A DNA stretch of 64,000 nucleotides, taken from the NCBI GenBank assembly GCA_963841415.1, contig CAWJCN010000003.1, forward strand, positions 248,001 through 312,000, written 5' to 3'. The notes under the pieces were generated by a model. It made no database searches. It worked only from the letters and a program-made list of their open reading frames with translations, and was not told the DNA's origin. Source of the DNA: DASUAS01 sp963841415. GTDB lineage: Bacteria > Actinomycetota > Acidimicrobiia > IMCC26256 > DASPTH01. A program made the position numbers and the translations under genes. Shown one piece after another: positions 26,727 through 35,108 of this stretch. The stretch's first letter is position 1. The number at the start of each line of letters is the position of its first letter.

Positions 26727-26936
26727 CTACCGAAGCGCGAGGTGGAGGTAGCCGTCGGCGTCGATTGCGGTCAGGACGGCAATCAGTGAGACACCGTCGC
26801 TGACGAGCGCGACGTGGTCGCCGACTTGGAGGTCTTCGTCGCCATCGAGGGCGAGCTTGTGGACGACGGTACGACCATCGACGATGGTGTCGAGCTCGAC
26901 GGGGATCTCGGTCTTCAAGACGAGTGCGGCCATCAC
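26727..26936 (-). CDS. Small protein of unknown function in the integrative element
   Basis: A 69-residue acidic protein, mostly beta by pattern: MMAALVLKTEIPVELDTIVD, then EDLQVGDHVALVSDGVSLI and ADGYLHLALR. The GDHVALVSDG segment resembles a turn in small SH3-like or beta-barrel folds. It is the last gene of an apparent recombinase-unknown-unknown operon; its ATG overlaps the upstream gene (ATGA, 26933-26936), so the two are made together. Not recognised. Confidence 0.7.
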   Translation of the reverse strand: MMAALVLKTEIPVELDTIVDGRTVVHKLALDGDEDLQVGDHVALVSDGVSLIAVLTAIDADGYLHLALR

Positions 26937-27481
26937 GCACCTCCAAGTTCCAGGCTACCCGCACTACCGGGAGGTCGATCGAACGCCACCGGCGAGTCGA
27001 ACACTTCGAGGACGTGCTCGAAGCCGGGCCGGAGGAGATCGCGGAGTCGGCGCCGTTCGGCCCGGTCCGCGGCGGCGTAGACATCGGGCAGCACATCGAC
27101 CGTCGTCGACACGACGAGATCGAAGTGATGGGCTGACATGGCAAGGGGCCGACCCTCGACGGCGACGTCGGTTGCCCAGATCGGCACGTCCGCCGCCCGG
27201 GCCCGGCCGACGCTCGTCGTCCGGTAGTACCGCTGGAACGGGGCGGCTCGGAAGTCGACCGGGTCGTGTCCGACCTCCAGCAGGTACACCGACAGAGTCA
27301 GCACTCCAGCGCCGGGGAGGCCCAACTCGTCGAGAACGCTCGCGTAGCTGAGGTAGTGACCGAGCGAAGCCTTGATCGTCTGATCCACGTTGGCGTCGGT
27401 CCCGAGGCGCAACAGGAGCTGGGCGTCGTCTGCCAAGCGGACGTCGGCTCGGAGGGACACGGCGTAGCTCACGGCACCCAT
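26933..27481 (-). CDS. Unknown protein co-expressed with the element's recombinase
   Basis: A 182-residue protein beginning MGAVSYAVSLRADVRLADDA. It has a strand-rich first half, a central helical part (ASLGHYLSYASVLDELGLPG) and a C-terminal helix (ADRAERRRLRDLLRPGFEHV). No catalytic motif or membrane segment is visible. Starts at ATG 27481 or GTG 27502 fit; the open frame continues upstream into the recombinase gene in another frame. Its start lies only 20-40 bases after the recombinase stop and it overlaps the next gene, suggesting one transcript. The pair could be cargo or an addiction or control module; that is speculation. Confidence 0.65.
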   Translation of the reverse strand: MGAVSYAVSLRADVRLADDAQLLLRLGTDANVDQTIKASLGHYLSYASVLDELGLPGAGVLTLSVYLLEVGHDPVDFRAAPFQRYYRTTSVGRARAADVPIWATDVAVEGRPLAMSAHHFDLVVSTTVDVLPDVYAAADRAERRRLRDLLRPGFEHVLEVFDSPVAFDRPPGSAGSLELGGA

Positions 27482-27521
27482 CCTGTCGGAGAAGTCGGGC
27501 ACGACGAGCGATGACCTTGGG

Positions 27522-28670
27522 TCACCTCGCGACACCAACCGCCCGGTCGGTGCCGAACAGCCGATCCATCGCCTCACGAGCGCGGACATCGGAAGACGGG
27601 AAGAGATGGGCGTAGACGCGGAGCGTGAAGCCGGGATCCGAGTGGCCGAGGTAGTCGGCGACAGCTCGCACGGACTCGCCCGCGTCGATGAGCACCGACG
27701 CGTAGAAGTGGCGAAGAGCATGCATGCCGTTGGACCGGCTCGGCTCGACGCCGGCCGCTTCGAGGGCGGGCTTCCACACGTAGCCGTTGAAGTGATTGCG
27801 GTTGATCGGATTCCGCTCGCGGCTCGTGAACGCGAGGTCAGTGCCGTTGGCAGGATGGCTGTTGAGATGCTGGGCCAACTCCGCGGCGACCGTGTCGGGA
27901 AGCGGCACGGTGCGGGTCTTGCCGCCCTTCGGTCGATCGATGACGACCTTGGACCGCACGATCTTCACCTGCTGCTCGACGTGGACCCGTCGGCGCAGGA
28001 AGTCGACGTCGCACACCCGCAACCCGAACGCCTCGCCCTGTCGGAGCCCGCATCCGGCGGCGACGACCCCAAGGCCCCGATACAGGATCGGCAGCGCGCC
28101 GATGACCGTCTCGACCCGCTCGAGCGGCCACGGCTCGATCGTGCTGACCGGCCGCTTCGGGAGCCTCACCGATCCCGCCCGGCACGGGTTGGTCGCGATG
28201 AGCCCATCGTCGACGGCGGCGCTGAACACGGCGGAGACGTTCGTGAAGATCGTCCGCACGTAACTGGGGGCGAGATCCTGCTGGAGGTGACGGAGCCACG
28301 CCTGGATTACCGACGGCTTGATGCTGCGCAGCTCGCGTTGGCCGAAGTGGCCGGATGCGTGGAGCCGAAGGCGCAGCTCGGTGGCTTCTCTCGACGACTC
28401 GCCGAAGGTCTGGGCGGCGAGCCAGCGCTCAGCGAACACGGCGAAGGTGACCTTCCCTGCGGCGGGGTCGACGTAGGCGCCGCGGAGCACGTCGGCCGTG
28501 ATCGTGGCCAAGAACCGCTCAGCGTCCTGCTGGCGATCGAACATGCGCGTGCGTTCACGGCCGTCGGGATCGTGGTAGCGGGCTTGCCAGCGACGGCCCT
28601 TGCCGTGGCGGCCGGTGCGGACGCGCTGCCCGTCAACAGTTTTCTCCCAGAGGTCTTGGACGTGTGCCAC
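27522..28670 (-). CDS. int: Tyrosine recombinase / phage-type integrase
   Basis: A 382-residue integrase. The N-terminal arm-type domain (RWQARYHDPDGRERTRMF, DAERFLATITADV) is followed by a SAM-like core-binding domain (FAERWLAAQTFGESS). The catalytic domain shows the full set: Arg in CGLRQGEAFGL, Lys around DRPKGGKTRTV, HALRHFYAS (H-x-x-R), YLGHSD and the nucleophile Tyr in RVYAHLF. GTG 28670 (VAHVQDLWEK) has AAGGGG eight bases upstream and is preferred to 28706. It is probably responsible for recombination at the 18-bp repeats. Confidence 0.93.
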   Translation of the reverse strand: MAHVQDLWEKTVDGQRVRTGRHGKGRRWQARYHDPDGRERTRMFDRQQDAERFLATITADVLRGAYVDPAAGKVTFAVFAERWLAAQTFGESSREATELRLRLHASGHFGQRELRSIKPSVIQAWLRHLQQDLAPSYVRTIFTNVSAVFSAAVDDGLIATNPCRAGSVRLPKRPVSTIEPWPLERVETVIGALPILYRGLGVVAAGCGLRQGEAFGLRVCDVDFLRRRVHVEQQVKIVRSKVVIDRPKGGKTRTVPLPDTVAAELAQHLNSHPANGTDLAFTSRERNPINRNHFNGYVWKPALEAAGVEPSRSNGMHALRHFYASVLIDAGESVRAVADYLGHSDPGFTLRVYAHLFPSSDVRAREAMDRLFGTDRAVGVAR

Positions 28671-28820
28671 GCGGGATTCCCCTTCGTGACGGCAGCGCAC
28701 CGCCACGACGACGGTCTGCGCTGCGATCGAGGGGCTTCCCGAGATGTCGCGGCGGGCTGGGGAAGCGATCGGCCTCGCCGCTGGAAATCGTACTCATCAG
28801 GTCGTCCGCGCGCGCGACGA

Positions 28821-29033
28821 TCACTGCCGCACGTGAACTCGTGCTCCCTGAAGCCATTCGTCGATCTCGTCGGGGTCGAAGCGCAGCAGGTGCCCCCACT
28901 TCAGGAACGGGATGCGTCGCTCGGCGACGAGACGGCGGACGTGGCGCTCATTGACGCCCAAGCGTTCGGCTACGGCGGGCAGATCGATAAGCGCCGTGTG
29001 CGGGCGGGCGGTGTCGCTGATGGGTTTGGGCAT
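28821..29033 (-). CDS. Excisionase-like helix-turn-helix protein
   Basis: A 70-residue protein with a MerR/excisionase-type winged helix: LPAVAERLGVNERHVRRLVA then RRIPFLKWGHLLRFDPDEID and EWLQ. This is the standard helix-turn-helix plus wing of DNA-binding excisionases, in which the final WxxxxxxRF-xxxEIxxWL is diagnostic. It is 150 bases upstream of the integrase on the same strand, the classic xis-int order. It would bend DNA at the attachment site and set recombination direction. ATG 29033 is used; the longer open frame is not coding-like. Confidence 0.85.
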   Translation of the reverse strand: MPKPISDTARPHTALIDLPAVAERLGVNERHVRRLVAERRIPFLKWGHLLRFDPDEIDEWLQGARVHVRQ

Positions 29034-29362
29034 CGTCGCGCCTCCATGGTCGGCGAGTACCCCAGTAGGTCCCCAGCGCGCCTGGAACTTCGCGCGCGTC
29101 GGAACTTCGCACAGCTCTCGGCAACCGCCCCGCTGAATGGCGAATCGCTCGAGGAACTGTGTGCTTGCCCTCCCGATCGCGATGTCACGCTCAGCGTCGT
29201 TGCCATCCGCAGATCCGGCGCGCACACATTTGCAGGTTTCCCTCCGGGCAACCTGCCGCGCCTCCCGCTCGACATCCCGTTTGCCGCGCGGGACCACGGT
29301 GGGTGGTGCACCAGCGGATCGTCGGCTGCGATGTTCGGGTGCGTTCGAGGGCCTACGCGGGC
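29034..29362 (+). other. Divergent regulatory region of the element
   Basis: About 330 bases between the excisionase-like gene and the divergent helix-turn-helix gene. Open frames cross it, but none has convincing composition. It must hold the promoters of both. Confidence 0.45.
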
Positions 29363-29674
29363 ATGAAAAGCAACCAGCCCCTCACCATCACCGTCGAGCA
29401 AGCCGCGCATCTGCTCGGCGTCGGTCGCTCTACCGCCTACGAACTCGTCCGCCACGGCGAGCTCAAGTGCATCCGCCTCCGACGACGCTTCGTCGTGCCG
29501 GTGACGCACCTCGCCGAGCGCTTGGGCGTCGATCGAGAGGCCGAGGTAGCGGCGCTCCCGTGCGACCGCGGTCGATGCACCACCGCGTCCACGAGCGCTG
29601 CACCGTCTCGGCAATCGGGCTCGCGCCAGCCCGTAGCGACGGCCGTCGACACGCGGTCGCTGTTCGGGACGTGA
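29363..29674 (+). CDS. Second helix-turn-helix (excisionase-family) protein
   Basis: A 103-residue protein starting MKSNQPLTITVEQAAHLLG, followed by VGRSTAYELVRHGELKCIRL and RRRFVVPVTHLAERLG. This is again an excisionase-type winged helix (V-x-EAA-LLGVSRxxAYxLVRxGEL). The C-terminal 45 residues are Ser/Arg-rich, without pattern. It is divergent from the xis-int pair. Two such proteins in one element suggest that one controls excision and the other represses or regulates transcription. ATG 29363 begins the coding-like part of a longer open frame. Confidence 0.75.
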   Translation: MKSNQPLTITVEQAAHLLGVGRSTAYELVRHGELKCIRLRRRFVVPVTHLAERLGVDREAEVAALPCDRGRCTTASTSAAPSRQSGSRQPVATAVDTRSLFGT

Positions 29675-30035
29675 TTGTTCGATGGAGCCGAAAGAAGCTC
29701 AGCGGGATGTCGCGCGGGAGGTCTAACAGGTGCCCCGTAGGGGAACCTGTCAATGTCTGCGCGCTGGATCCGCCGTTTCGTAGCGATCTTCTGGGCCGGC
29801 GAGCCCGGCGTTCGAGCATGCCGTCGGCTCCCCCTTGGCAGGGTGCGAGCCGGGGAGATCGCCATTGCCTGAAGGAGCGCCGCCTTTGCGCGCCCCGCGC
29901 CAGCACTTCTCGGGCGCTCGTGGGCGTCGTTGGGTGCGCCATCTGCGCGCGCGTTCTGCACGAAGTCGCTTGACGGAGAGGTGTCGCGGATCTGGGCAGA
30001 TCTGGCACGCCGCCGTTCGACCGGCTCGGGTGCGA
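29675..30035 (+). other. Gene-free stretch inside the element
   Basis: About 360 bases with open frames on both strands but no recognisable protein or RNA. Some short inverted repeats are present (for example around 29725-29745, CAGGTGCCCC...GGGGAACCTG). Confidence 0.4.
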
Positions 30036-30203
30036 CTACATGCGCCTACGAGCGACACGTCGCACGGCGGAGAAGCTCGCACCACAGCTCGGACAGATGA
30101 CGTGGACCTGCTCATCGTCGGGAGGCGTCGGTAGCTCGACCAAGCATGACGGACAACGAAACGGGAACTCTTCAGGCTCGCCATATTCGTCCGCCATGGT
30201 CAT
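30036..30203 (-). CDS. Small zinc-ribbon protein
   Basis: A 55-residue acidic protein, MTMADEYGEPEEFPFRCPSC, then VHVICPSCGASFSAVRRVA. Two CPxC knuckles 19 residues apart form a treble-clef or rubredoxin-like zinc ribbon. ATG 30203 or 30197 starts it; the longer open frame to 30308 is not coding-like. Small ribbons of this kind are common as accessory nucleic-acid or metal-site proteins. Its role in the element is unknown. Confidence 0.7.
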   Translation of the reverse strand: MTMADEYGEPEEFPFRCPSCLVELPTPPDDEQVHVICPSCGASFSAVRRVARRRM

Positions 30204-30295
30204 GCGTCCATCTTGCCTGACTGTCGACGGCAGCGCGGCAGAAATGCGTGGCTCGCCGACCCACCCACCGCCGTCGCGCATGTTTGAATGCTTTG

Positions 30296-31541
30296 ATGCT
30301 GCGCGCACGCCGCTTGGTTGTCATCTTCGTCGCGGGCATCGCGGTGTTGATGCCGGGCTCCGCGCTCGCGAGGGTCGACGCGTCGGAGCACGGCACCCTC
30401 CGGGATCGACGCGGGCTCGGGCCGTCGTCAGTGGCGGGCGGAGCTCGGAGGGGAGCAGGGAGCGAACCTGGGTGTCTCATACGTCGGCAATGGCGTCGTT
30501 GTGGCGCTGGAGCAACGCTGCCTGAGCGCAGACCGCGCCAAGTACCGATCGGGTGACCTCACGCTCGTCGCGTTTGAGGCAACGACTGGGAAACGGCTTT
30601 GGACCCGTCGGGATGCAGCGGTCTCGTATCCCGGCTTCGCGAGTTTCGGTTACCACTTGAGCGACGGCGTGGTTCCCGTGCAGACGACCAGCGGCAAGCT
30701 CCAGGGTGTGAGCCTCCGCACGGGCGAGGTGCGATGGAGCAGGGACGCGACCATGCCCGCAACGTCTGGGGGAAACCCGGCGTTCAGTAGTCGGTTCGGG
30801 ATCATGGGCACGCTGGGCGACTCGCTTCTCTCGTCGAACGTCGCCACCATCCTCACGACGGGCGGCGAGCCCCGACTTGAGGCATGGCGGCTTCGGAATG
30901 GCCGAAGTATGTGGTCCGCCGACCTCGGACCGGAGTCAGTGAGCACCTTTGCTTCGAACGGCGCAGCGCTGTTTGCACTGCGGTCCGTTCCATTACCCGC
31001 GATCGACGGCTCCCCAGTTCATGACACGGCAACACGCATCGACACCGTGTCCCTTGTCGACGGGAAGATCGTCAGCGAACTTGATCTCGGCACGGTGGCG
31101 AGTCCGTATTTCCCGACGTACCTGACGGTCACGGGGAGCGAGTTCGTAACGGGTGCATGGGTCAATGCGGGCAGCGTCTTCGCGTTCGACCGAGTCTCAG
31201 GCGCAATGCGCTGGCAACGCACCGGCTTCCTCCAGTTCGGTGTCGGCGACATGGTGATCGTTCATGACGAGTTCCCGGGGATGGTGGTCGCACTCGATGC
31301 ATCGACAGGCGTTGAGCGTTGGCGGTACCCCGGCAAGGCCGTCACACCAAGCACCAACAACACGGTCGTCGTGTCCGCCTTCGATCCCTACAAGCCCGGG
31401 GAAGGCACGACGACCGCCGTCGACCTGGCAACTGGCAAAGCGCGCTGGAGTCGGTCGCGTGAGCCGCTCGGATTCGGGGGAACGACCCGCGGCATCTCCG
31501 TGCTGGCCTCTCCAGGATGTCTCGCAACCAGCGCGGACTAG
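30296..31541 (+). pseudogene. Exported PQQ-like beta-propeller protein, frameshifted
   Basis: ATG 30296 gives a signal peptide (LVVIFVAGIAVLMPGSALA). The frame then changes between about 30380 and 30430; the remainder reads RRQWRAELGGEQGANLGVSY and then the long frame LVAFEATTGKRLWTR, VSLRTGEVRWSRDA, VVALDASTGVERWRYPGK and AVDLATGKARWSRS. These are PQQ/WD40-like propeller blades (A-x-D-x-xTGK-x-x-W). Five to six blades are visible, and the protein ends abruptly at GCLATSAD, perhaps truncated near the element's right end. One indel separates signal and body. Confidence 0.75.
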
Positions 31542-31647
31542 CAGGATGCCAATTGCCCGCCACGCGCTCGCGCCGCGACCGGGTTCGTCGCGCTAGAACG
31601 ACCGCGCCCAGGCGCCCGCATAGCGCCGGCTCGGTGCGGATTCCTGC

Positions 31648-31671
31648 GTTCCGTCCGCGTTCCGTCAGAGC
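31648..31671 (+). repeat. Right 24-bp imperfect repeat, arm-site candidate
   Basis: Matches 26677-26700 at 20 of 24 positions (paired GTTCCGT boxes, then GAGC), same orientation. It lies 103 bases inside the right att-like repeat. Confidence 0.5.
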
Positions 31672-31774
31672 ACGGAACACCCCGGTCAACGACGGTCACT
31701 GGCGGTCAGGCGTCTTCCCTGGTCAGCAAGTACTTCTGCTCGTTCGCCCAGGTCAGCGAACTGCCGCCCGCAGA

Positions 31775-31792
31775 ACTACGACATCTGATCGG
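31775..31792 (+). repeat. Right att-like 18-bp direct repeat
   Basis: ACTACGACATCTGATCGG, identical to 26617-26634, located 22 bases beyond the msrA stop codon in the otherwise gene-free 31542-31813 interval. Confidence 0.65.
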
Positions 31793-31813
31793 TGCGGGCC
31801 GAGGCCTTCGTCG

Positions 31814-32335
31814 TCACGCGGTCGACGAGTCGGCGCGGCGCGGGAGCGTCCAGTTCGGTCGGGGGAAGTGGCACGTGTACCCGTTGGGGATGCGCTCGAG
31901 GTAGTCCTGGTGCTCGGGCTCCGCTTCCCAGAACGGGCCCGCCGGCTCGACCTCGGTGACGACCGTGCCCGGCCAGAGGCCCGAGGCCTCGACATCGGCG
32001 ATCGTGTCCTCTGCGACGCGCTTCTGCTCGTCGGACGTGTAGTAGATCGCCGACCGGTAGCTGCGGCCGGTGTCGTTGCCCTGGCGGTTCTTCGTCGTCG
32101 GGTCGTGGATCTGGAAGAAGAACTCGAGCAGGTCTCGGTACGAGGTCTGCTCCGGGTCGAAGACGATCTCGATCGCCTCAGCGTGGTCGCCGTGGTTCCG
32201 GTAGGTGGCGTTGGGGACGTCACCGCCGGTGTAGCCCACCCGGGTGGAGATCACGCCGGGGCGCTTGCGGATGAGGTCCTGCATCCCCCAGAAGCAGCCG
32301 CCGGCCAGGATCGCGGTCTCGTGCAGTTCGGTCAT
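31814..32335 (-). CDS. msrA: Peptide-methionine (S)-S-oxide reductase
   Basis: A 173-residue MsrA. The catalytic ILAGGCFWGMQDL has the GCFWG active-site cysteine, followed by GVISTRVGYTGGDVPNATY, HAEAIEIVFDPEQTSYRDLL and HDPTTKNRQGNDTGRSYRSA, all signature segments of the family. It reduces methionine-S-sulfoxide in the cytoplasm using thioredoxin; no separate resolving cysteine is evident. ATG 32335 has GAGGAG nine bases upstream. It is divergent from the deacylase-like gene and immediately abuts the candidate element's right end. Confidence 0.97.
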   Translation of the reverse strand: MTELHETAILAGGCFWGMQDLIRKRPGVISTRVGYTGGDVPNATYRNHGDHAEAIEIVFDPEQTSYRDLLEFFFQIHDPTTKNRQGNDTGRSYRSAIYYTSDEQKRVAEDTIADVEASGLWPGTVVTEVEPAGPFWEAEPEHQDYLERIPNGYTCHFPRPNWTLPRRADSSTA

Positions 32336-32428
32336 GTCGGAGCTCCTCGTGGTGGTCGGACGCGGTCGAGGTTGCCGTGAAGAACCCGCTCGGGTCAATC
32401 CGTGTTCCCGCATCGGTACGCTCGCGGG

Positions 32429-34180
32429 ATGTTCGATCTGAAGATCACCAGCGGGACGATCGTCGACGGCACCGGGCGCGACCGCTTCGTCGGCGACGTC
32501 GCGATCGCGGATGGCGTGATCGTCGCAGTCGGCGAGGACGTCGAGGGTGACGCGACAGAGGTCATCGACGCGACCGGTTGCGTCGTCGCGCCGGGGTTCG
32601 TCGACATCCACACTCACTACGACGGTCAGGCGACCTGGGACCCGGTGCTCGATCCGTCAGCCAGCCACGGCGTGACCACCGTCGTCGTCGGCAACTGCGG
32701 CGTGGGCTTCGCGCCGGTGCGACCCGGTGGAGAGGAACGCCTCGTCGAGCTCATGGAAGGCGTCGAGGACATCCCCGGCACCGCGCTGCACGAAGGCATC
32801 CAGTGGAGTTGGGAGACGTTCCCCGAGTACCTCGACGCGCTCGGCACACAAGAGTTCGCGATCGACGTTGCCGCGTTCTTGCCCCATGCGCCGCTGCGCG
32901 TCTACGTGATGGGTGACCGCGGCATGGCCAACGAGGACGCCACCGCCGACGACATCGCCGAGATGGCCCGCCACGTGCGCGAGGGCATCGAAGCGGGCGC
33001 GGTGGGCTTCTCGTCGTCGCGGTCGCTGAACCACAAGGACCTCGACGGCGAGTACGTCCCGGGCACCTTCGCCGCCGCGCCCGAGCTGATCGGGCTGGCG
33101 CAGGCTGTGGTCGACGCCGGCGGCGGTCTCTTCGAGGTCGTCCCGCATGGCGAGACCGAGGGCGACGCCGACCTCGTGCTCGGCGAGGTCGAGCTCATGG
33201 GCGAGGTGTCGCACGCGACGGGCGTCCCGCTGTCGTTCCTGCTCGTCCAGTCGCGGACGGACCCCGATCTGTGGCGGCGTCAGCTCGAGCTGGTCGAGAA
33301 GGTGAACGCCGACGGAGCGGACATCAGCGCGCAGGTCGCGGCGCGCCCGGGCGGCATGCTCATCGGCGCGGCGAGCTACCACCCGCTCATGCGCCGTCCC
33401 ACGTACCGCCACCTCGAGGACACGCTCTCGCTCGAGGAGCTCCTCGCTGAGTTGCGCCGGCCCGAGGTCAAGGCCGCGATCCTCGGCGAAGGCGACCTCC
33501 CACCCGACCCGCACCGTCAGTACGAGTCGCTGGCCGACAACGCGCCGTCCCTCTGGTCGAGCGTCTTCCCGCTCGGTGACCCGCCCGACTACGAGCCCAC
33601 CGCCGACCGGTCGATCGCGGGAGTCGCGGCGGCGACCGGGCGCGACCCGTTCGAGGTGTTCTACGACCACCTCGCGGCGGGTGAGCTCTTGCTCGGTGCG
33701 TTCACCAACTACACGCAGGGGAGCGAGGACCATCTCGCCGAGATGATCACGCACCCCGACACCATCGTCGGTCTGTCCGACGGCGGCGCGCACGTGAAGA
33801 TGATCTGTGACGCGTCCGCGCCCACCTATCTCCTCACCCACTGGGTGCGCGACCGCACCCGAGGTGAGCGTCTCCCGCTCGAGACCGTGATCCAGAAGCA
33901 GGCGGCCGGCACTGCCGCCGCGGTCGGCCTCGACGACCGCGGGACCATCGAGGTCGGAAAGAAGGCCGACGTCAACGTGATCGACCTCCGTCGCCTGACC
34001 CTCCATCAACCCCGCTCGGTCGACGATCTCCCGGCCGGCGGGCGCCGGATCCTGCAGGACGCCACGGGCTACGTCGCCACCGTCGTGAGCGGCGTCGTCA
34101 CCCGCCGGTTCGATCGAGACACCGGAGCGCGGCCGGGCCGGCTCGTGCGGTCCGGAACCGCCGAACGTCACACCGTGTAA
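32429..34180 (+). CDS. N-acyl-D-amino-acid deacylase-like amidohydrolase
   Basis: A 583-residue protein of the D-aminoacylase/dihydroorotase-like amidohydrolase class. It starts MFDLKITSGTIVDGTGRDRF (beta-sandwich strand), with metal ligands in GFVDIHTHYDGQATWDP (H-x-H), then TTVVVGNCGVGFAP, and a late VGLSDGGAHVKMICD with the catalytic Asp. The end returns to the sandwich: GKKADVNVIDLRRL. Typical length for the family is 480-580. It likely hydrolyses N-acylated D-amino acids or a related amide in the cytoplasm; exact substrate unknown. ATG 32429 matches the family start better than GTG 32402. Confidence 0.88.
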   Translation: MFDLKITSGTIVDGTGRDRFVGDVAIADGVIVAVGEDVEGDATEVIDATGCVVAPGFVDIHTHYDGQATWDPVLDPSASHGVTTVVVGNCGVGFAPVRPGGEERLVELMEGVEDIPGTALHEGIQWSWETFPEYLDALGTQEFAIDVAAFLPHAPLRVYVMGDRGMANEDATADDIAEMARHVREGIEAGAVGFSSSRSLNHKDLDGEYVPGTFAAAPELIGLAQAVVDAGGGLFEVVPHGETEGDADLVLGEVELMGEVSHATGVPLSFLLVQSRTDPDLWRRQLELVEKVNADGADISAQVAARPGGMLIGAASYHPLMRRPTYRHLEDTLSLEELLAELRRPEVKAAILGEGDLPPDPHRQYESLADNAPSLWSSVFPLGDPPDYEPTADRSIAGVAAATGRDPFEVFYDHLAAGELLLGAFTNYTQGSEDHLAEMITHPDTIVGLSDGGAHVKMICDASAPTYLLTHWVRDRTRGERLPLETVIQKQAAGTAAAVGLDDRGTIEVGKKADVNVIDLRRLTLHQPRSVDDLPAGGRRILQDATGYVATVVSGVVTRRFDRDTGARPGRLVRSGTAERHTV

Positions 34181-34265
34181 CGCGGATCCCCGCGCCGACG
34201 ATCTGTTCGGCGAAGGCGTGCTGTGTCCGGTACCTGCCCGCGGCGGCGGGCACGCCCTCGTTCGC

Positions 34266-35108
34266 TCAGGGGTTCTCGTCGACGGCGCGCTCCGCGGCCC
34301 GCACAGCGGCGGTGACGCGCTCCTGCTCGGTGCGCGCCCGCAGCTCGGCTCGTTGCGCGTCGCGCTCGTGCCGTTTGGCGTCGACCAGATCGGCGCGGGC
34401 GTCGGCCAGTGCCCGCTCGAGGTCGGCGACCCGACGTTGGGCAGCGTCGAGCGCGTCGGTGGCCTCGGCCGCGGCCTCGGCCTGCTCACGCGCGGCGGCG
34501 TCGGCCGCTTCCGCGCGTTCCCGCACGGCCTCCAGCTCGGCGCGGGTCCGGCGCGCCGCCAGCTCGTCACGCGGAGGCGCCGCACGCGTGGCCTTGCGCG
34601 GCGCGGGAGGCGGTGACGGCGCCGCGTCGTCGCCGACGAAGCGGGTGGCGGGGGAGAGCTCCTGGGTGACACGGCCGCGGAGCAGGCCGTCGCGCAGGTC
34701 GGCGTCGAGGGATGCGGCATCGAACGTCGCCGCGATCGACGAGCGCACGCCTTCGGGCCGCGCCGTCGTACGGGCGGCAAGCTCGGTCAGTTGATCGAGG
34801 AGCGCGCGCCGCTCACGGGTCAGCTCGCGCAGCTCGTCACGATCGGGCGACGACTGTGCCTGGAGTGCCGCGAGCTGGTCCCCAGCTTCGATCAGCGCGC
34901 GCACGCGCCCGGGTTCATGCCGCACCGTCTGGTTGACCGCACTCACCGCGAGCGTGGGCCGCTTGAGTGCCTTCACCGAATCGGCGTCGTCGGCGCGACC
35001 CGCGGCCTTGAGGTCGCGCGCGAGTGCATCGCGCGCGGCGATGAATCCGGAGGGTTCGGTCGCGAAGAGCTCGTCGAGCCGAGCGTCGAGTTCGACGGGA
35101 TCAGCCAT
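34266..35108 (-). CDS. Coiled-coil protein of unknown function
   Basis: A 280-residue, Ala/Arg/Glu-rich protein. The N-terminal half (VELDARLDELFATEPSGFIA, LKRPTLAVSAVNQTVRHEP) matches a conserved actinobacterial hypothetical pattern in which KRPT...W/V-N is constant. The C-terminal 130 residues are a near-continuous coiled coil (ELEAVRERAEAADAAAREQA). There is no signal or membrane segment. It overlaps the SDR gene by 8 bases (35101-35108) and follows it on the same strand, so the two are coupled. Function unknown. Confidence 0.8.
   Translation of the reverse strand: MADPVELDARLDELFATEPSGFIAARDALARDLKAAGRADDADSVKALKRPTLAVSAVNQTVRHEPGRVRALIEAGDQLAALQAQSSPDRDELRELTRERRALLDQLTELAARTTARPEGVRSSIAATFDAASLDADLRDGLLRGRVTQELSPATRFVGDDAAPSPPPAPRKATRAAPPRDELAARRTRAELEAVRERAEAADAAAREQAEAAAEATDALDAAQRRVADLERALADARADLVDAKRHERDAQRAELRARTEQERVTAAVRAAERAVDENP

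Larger units (their letters stand above)
26617..31792. mobile_element. Candidate small integrative element (tyrosine-recombinase type)
   Basis: An identical 18-bp direct repeat (26617-26634 and 31775-31792) brackets 5.2 kb holding a tyrosine recombinase with an arm-binding N-terminus, an excisionase-like gene beside it, a second helix-turn-helix gene, two coupled unknown genes, a zinc ribbon and a broken PQQ propeller. A second pair of repeats (24 bp, 20 identical) lies inside each end in the same orientation, as expected for recombinase arm sites. No tRNA is at either end. The right end lies 22 bases past the msrA stop. No replication or transfer genes are seen, so it would be a satellite-like or decayed element. 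Confidence 0.6.

Noticed and set aside
32657..34780. 707-codon minus-strand frame across the deacylase gene
   Set aside because: Antisense shadow of a gene with strong amidohydrolase motifs.
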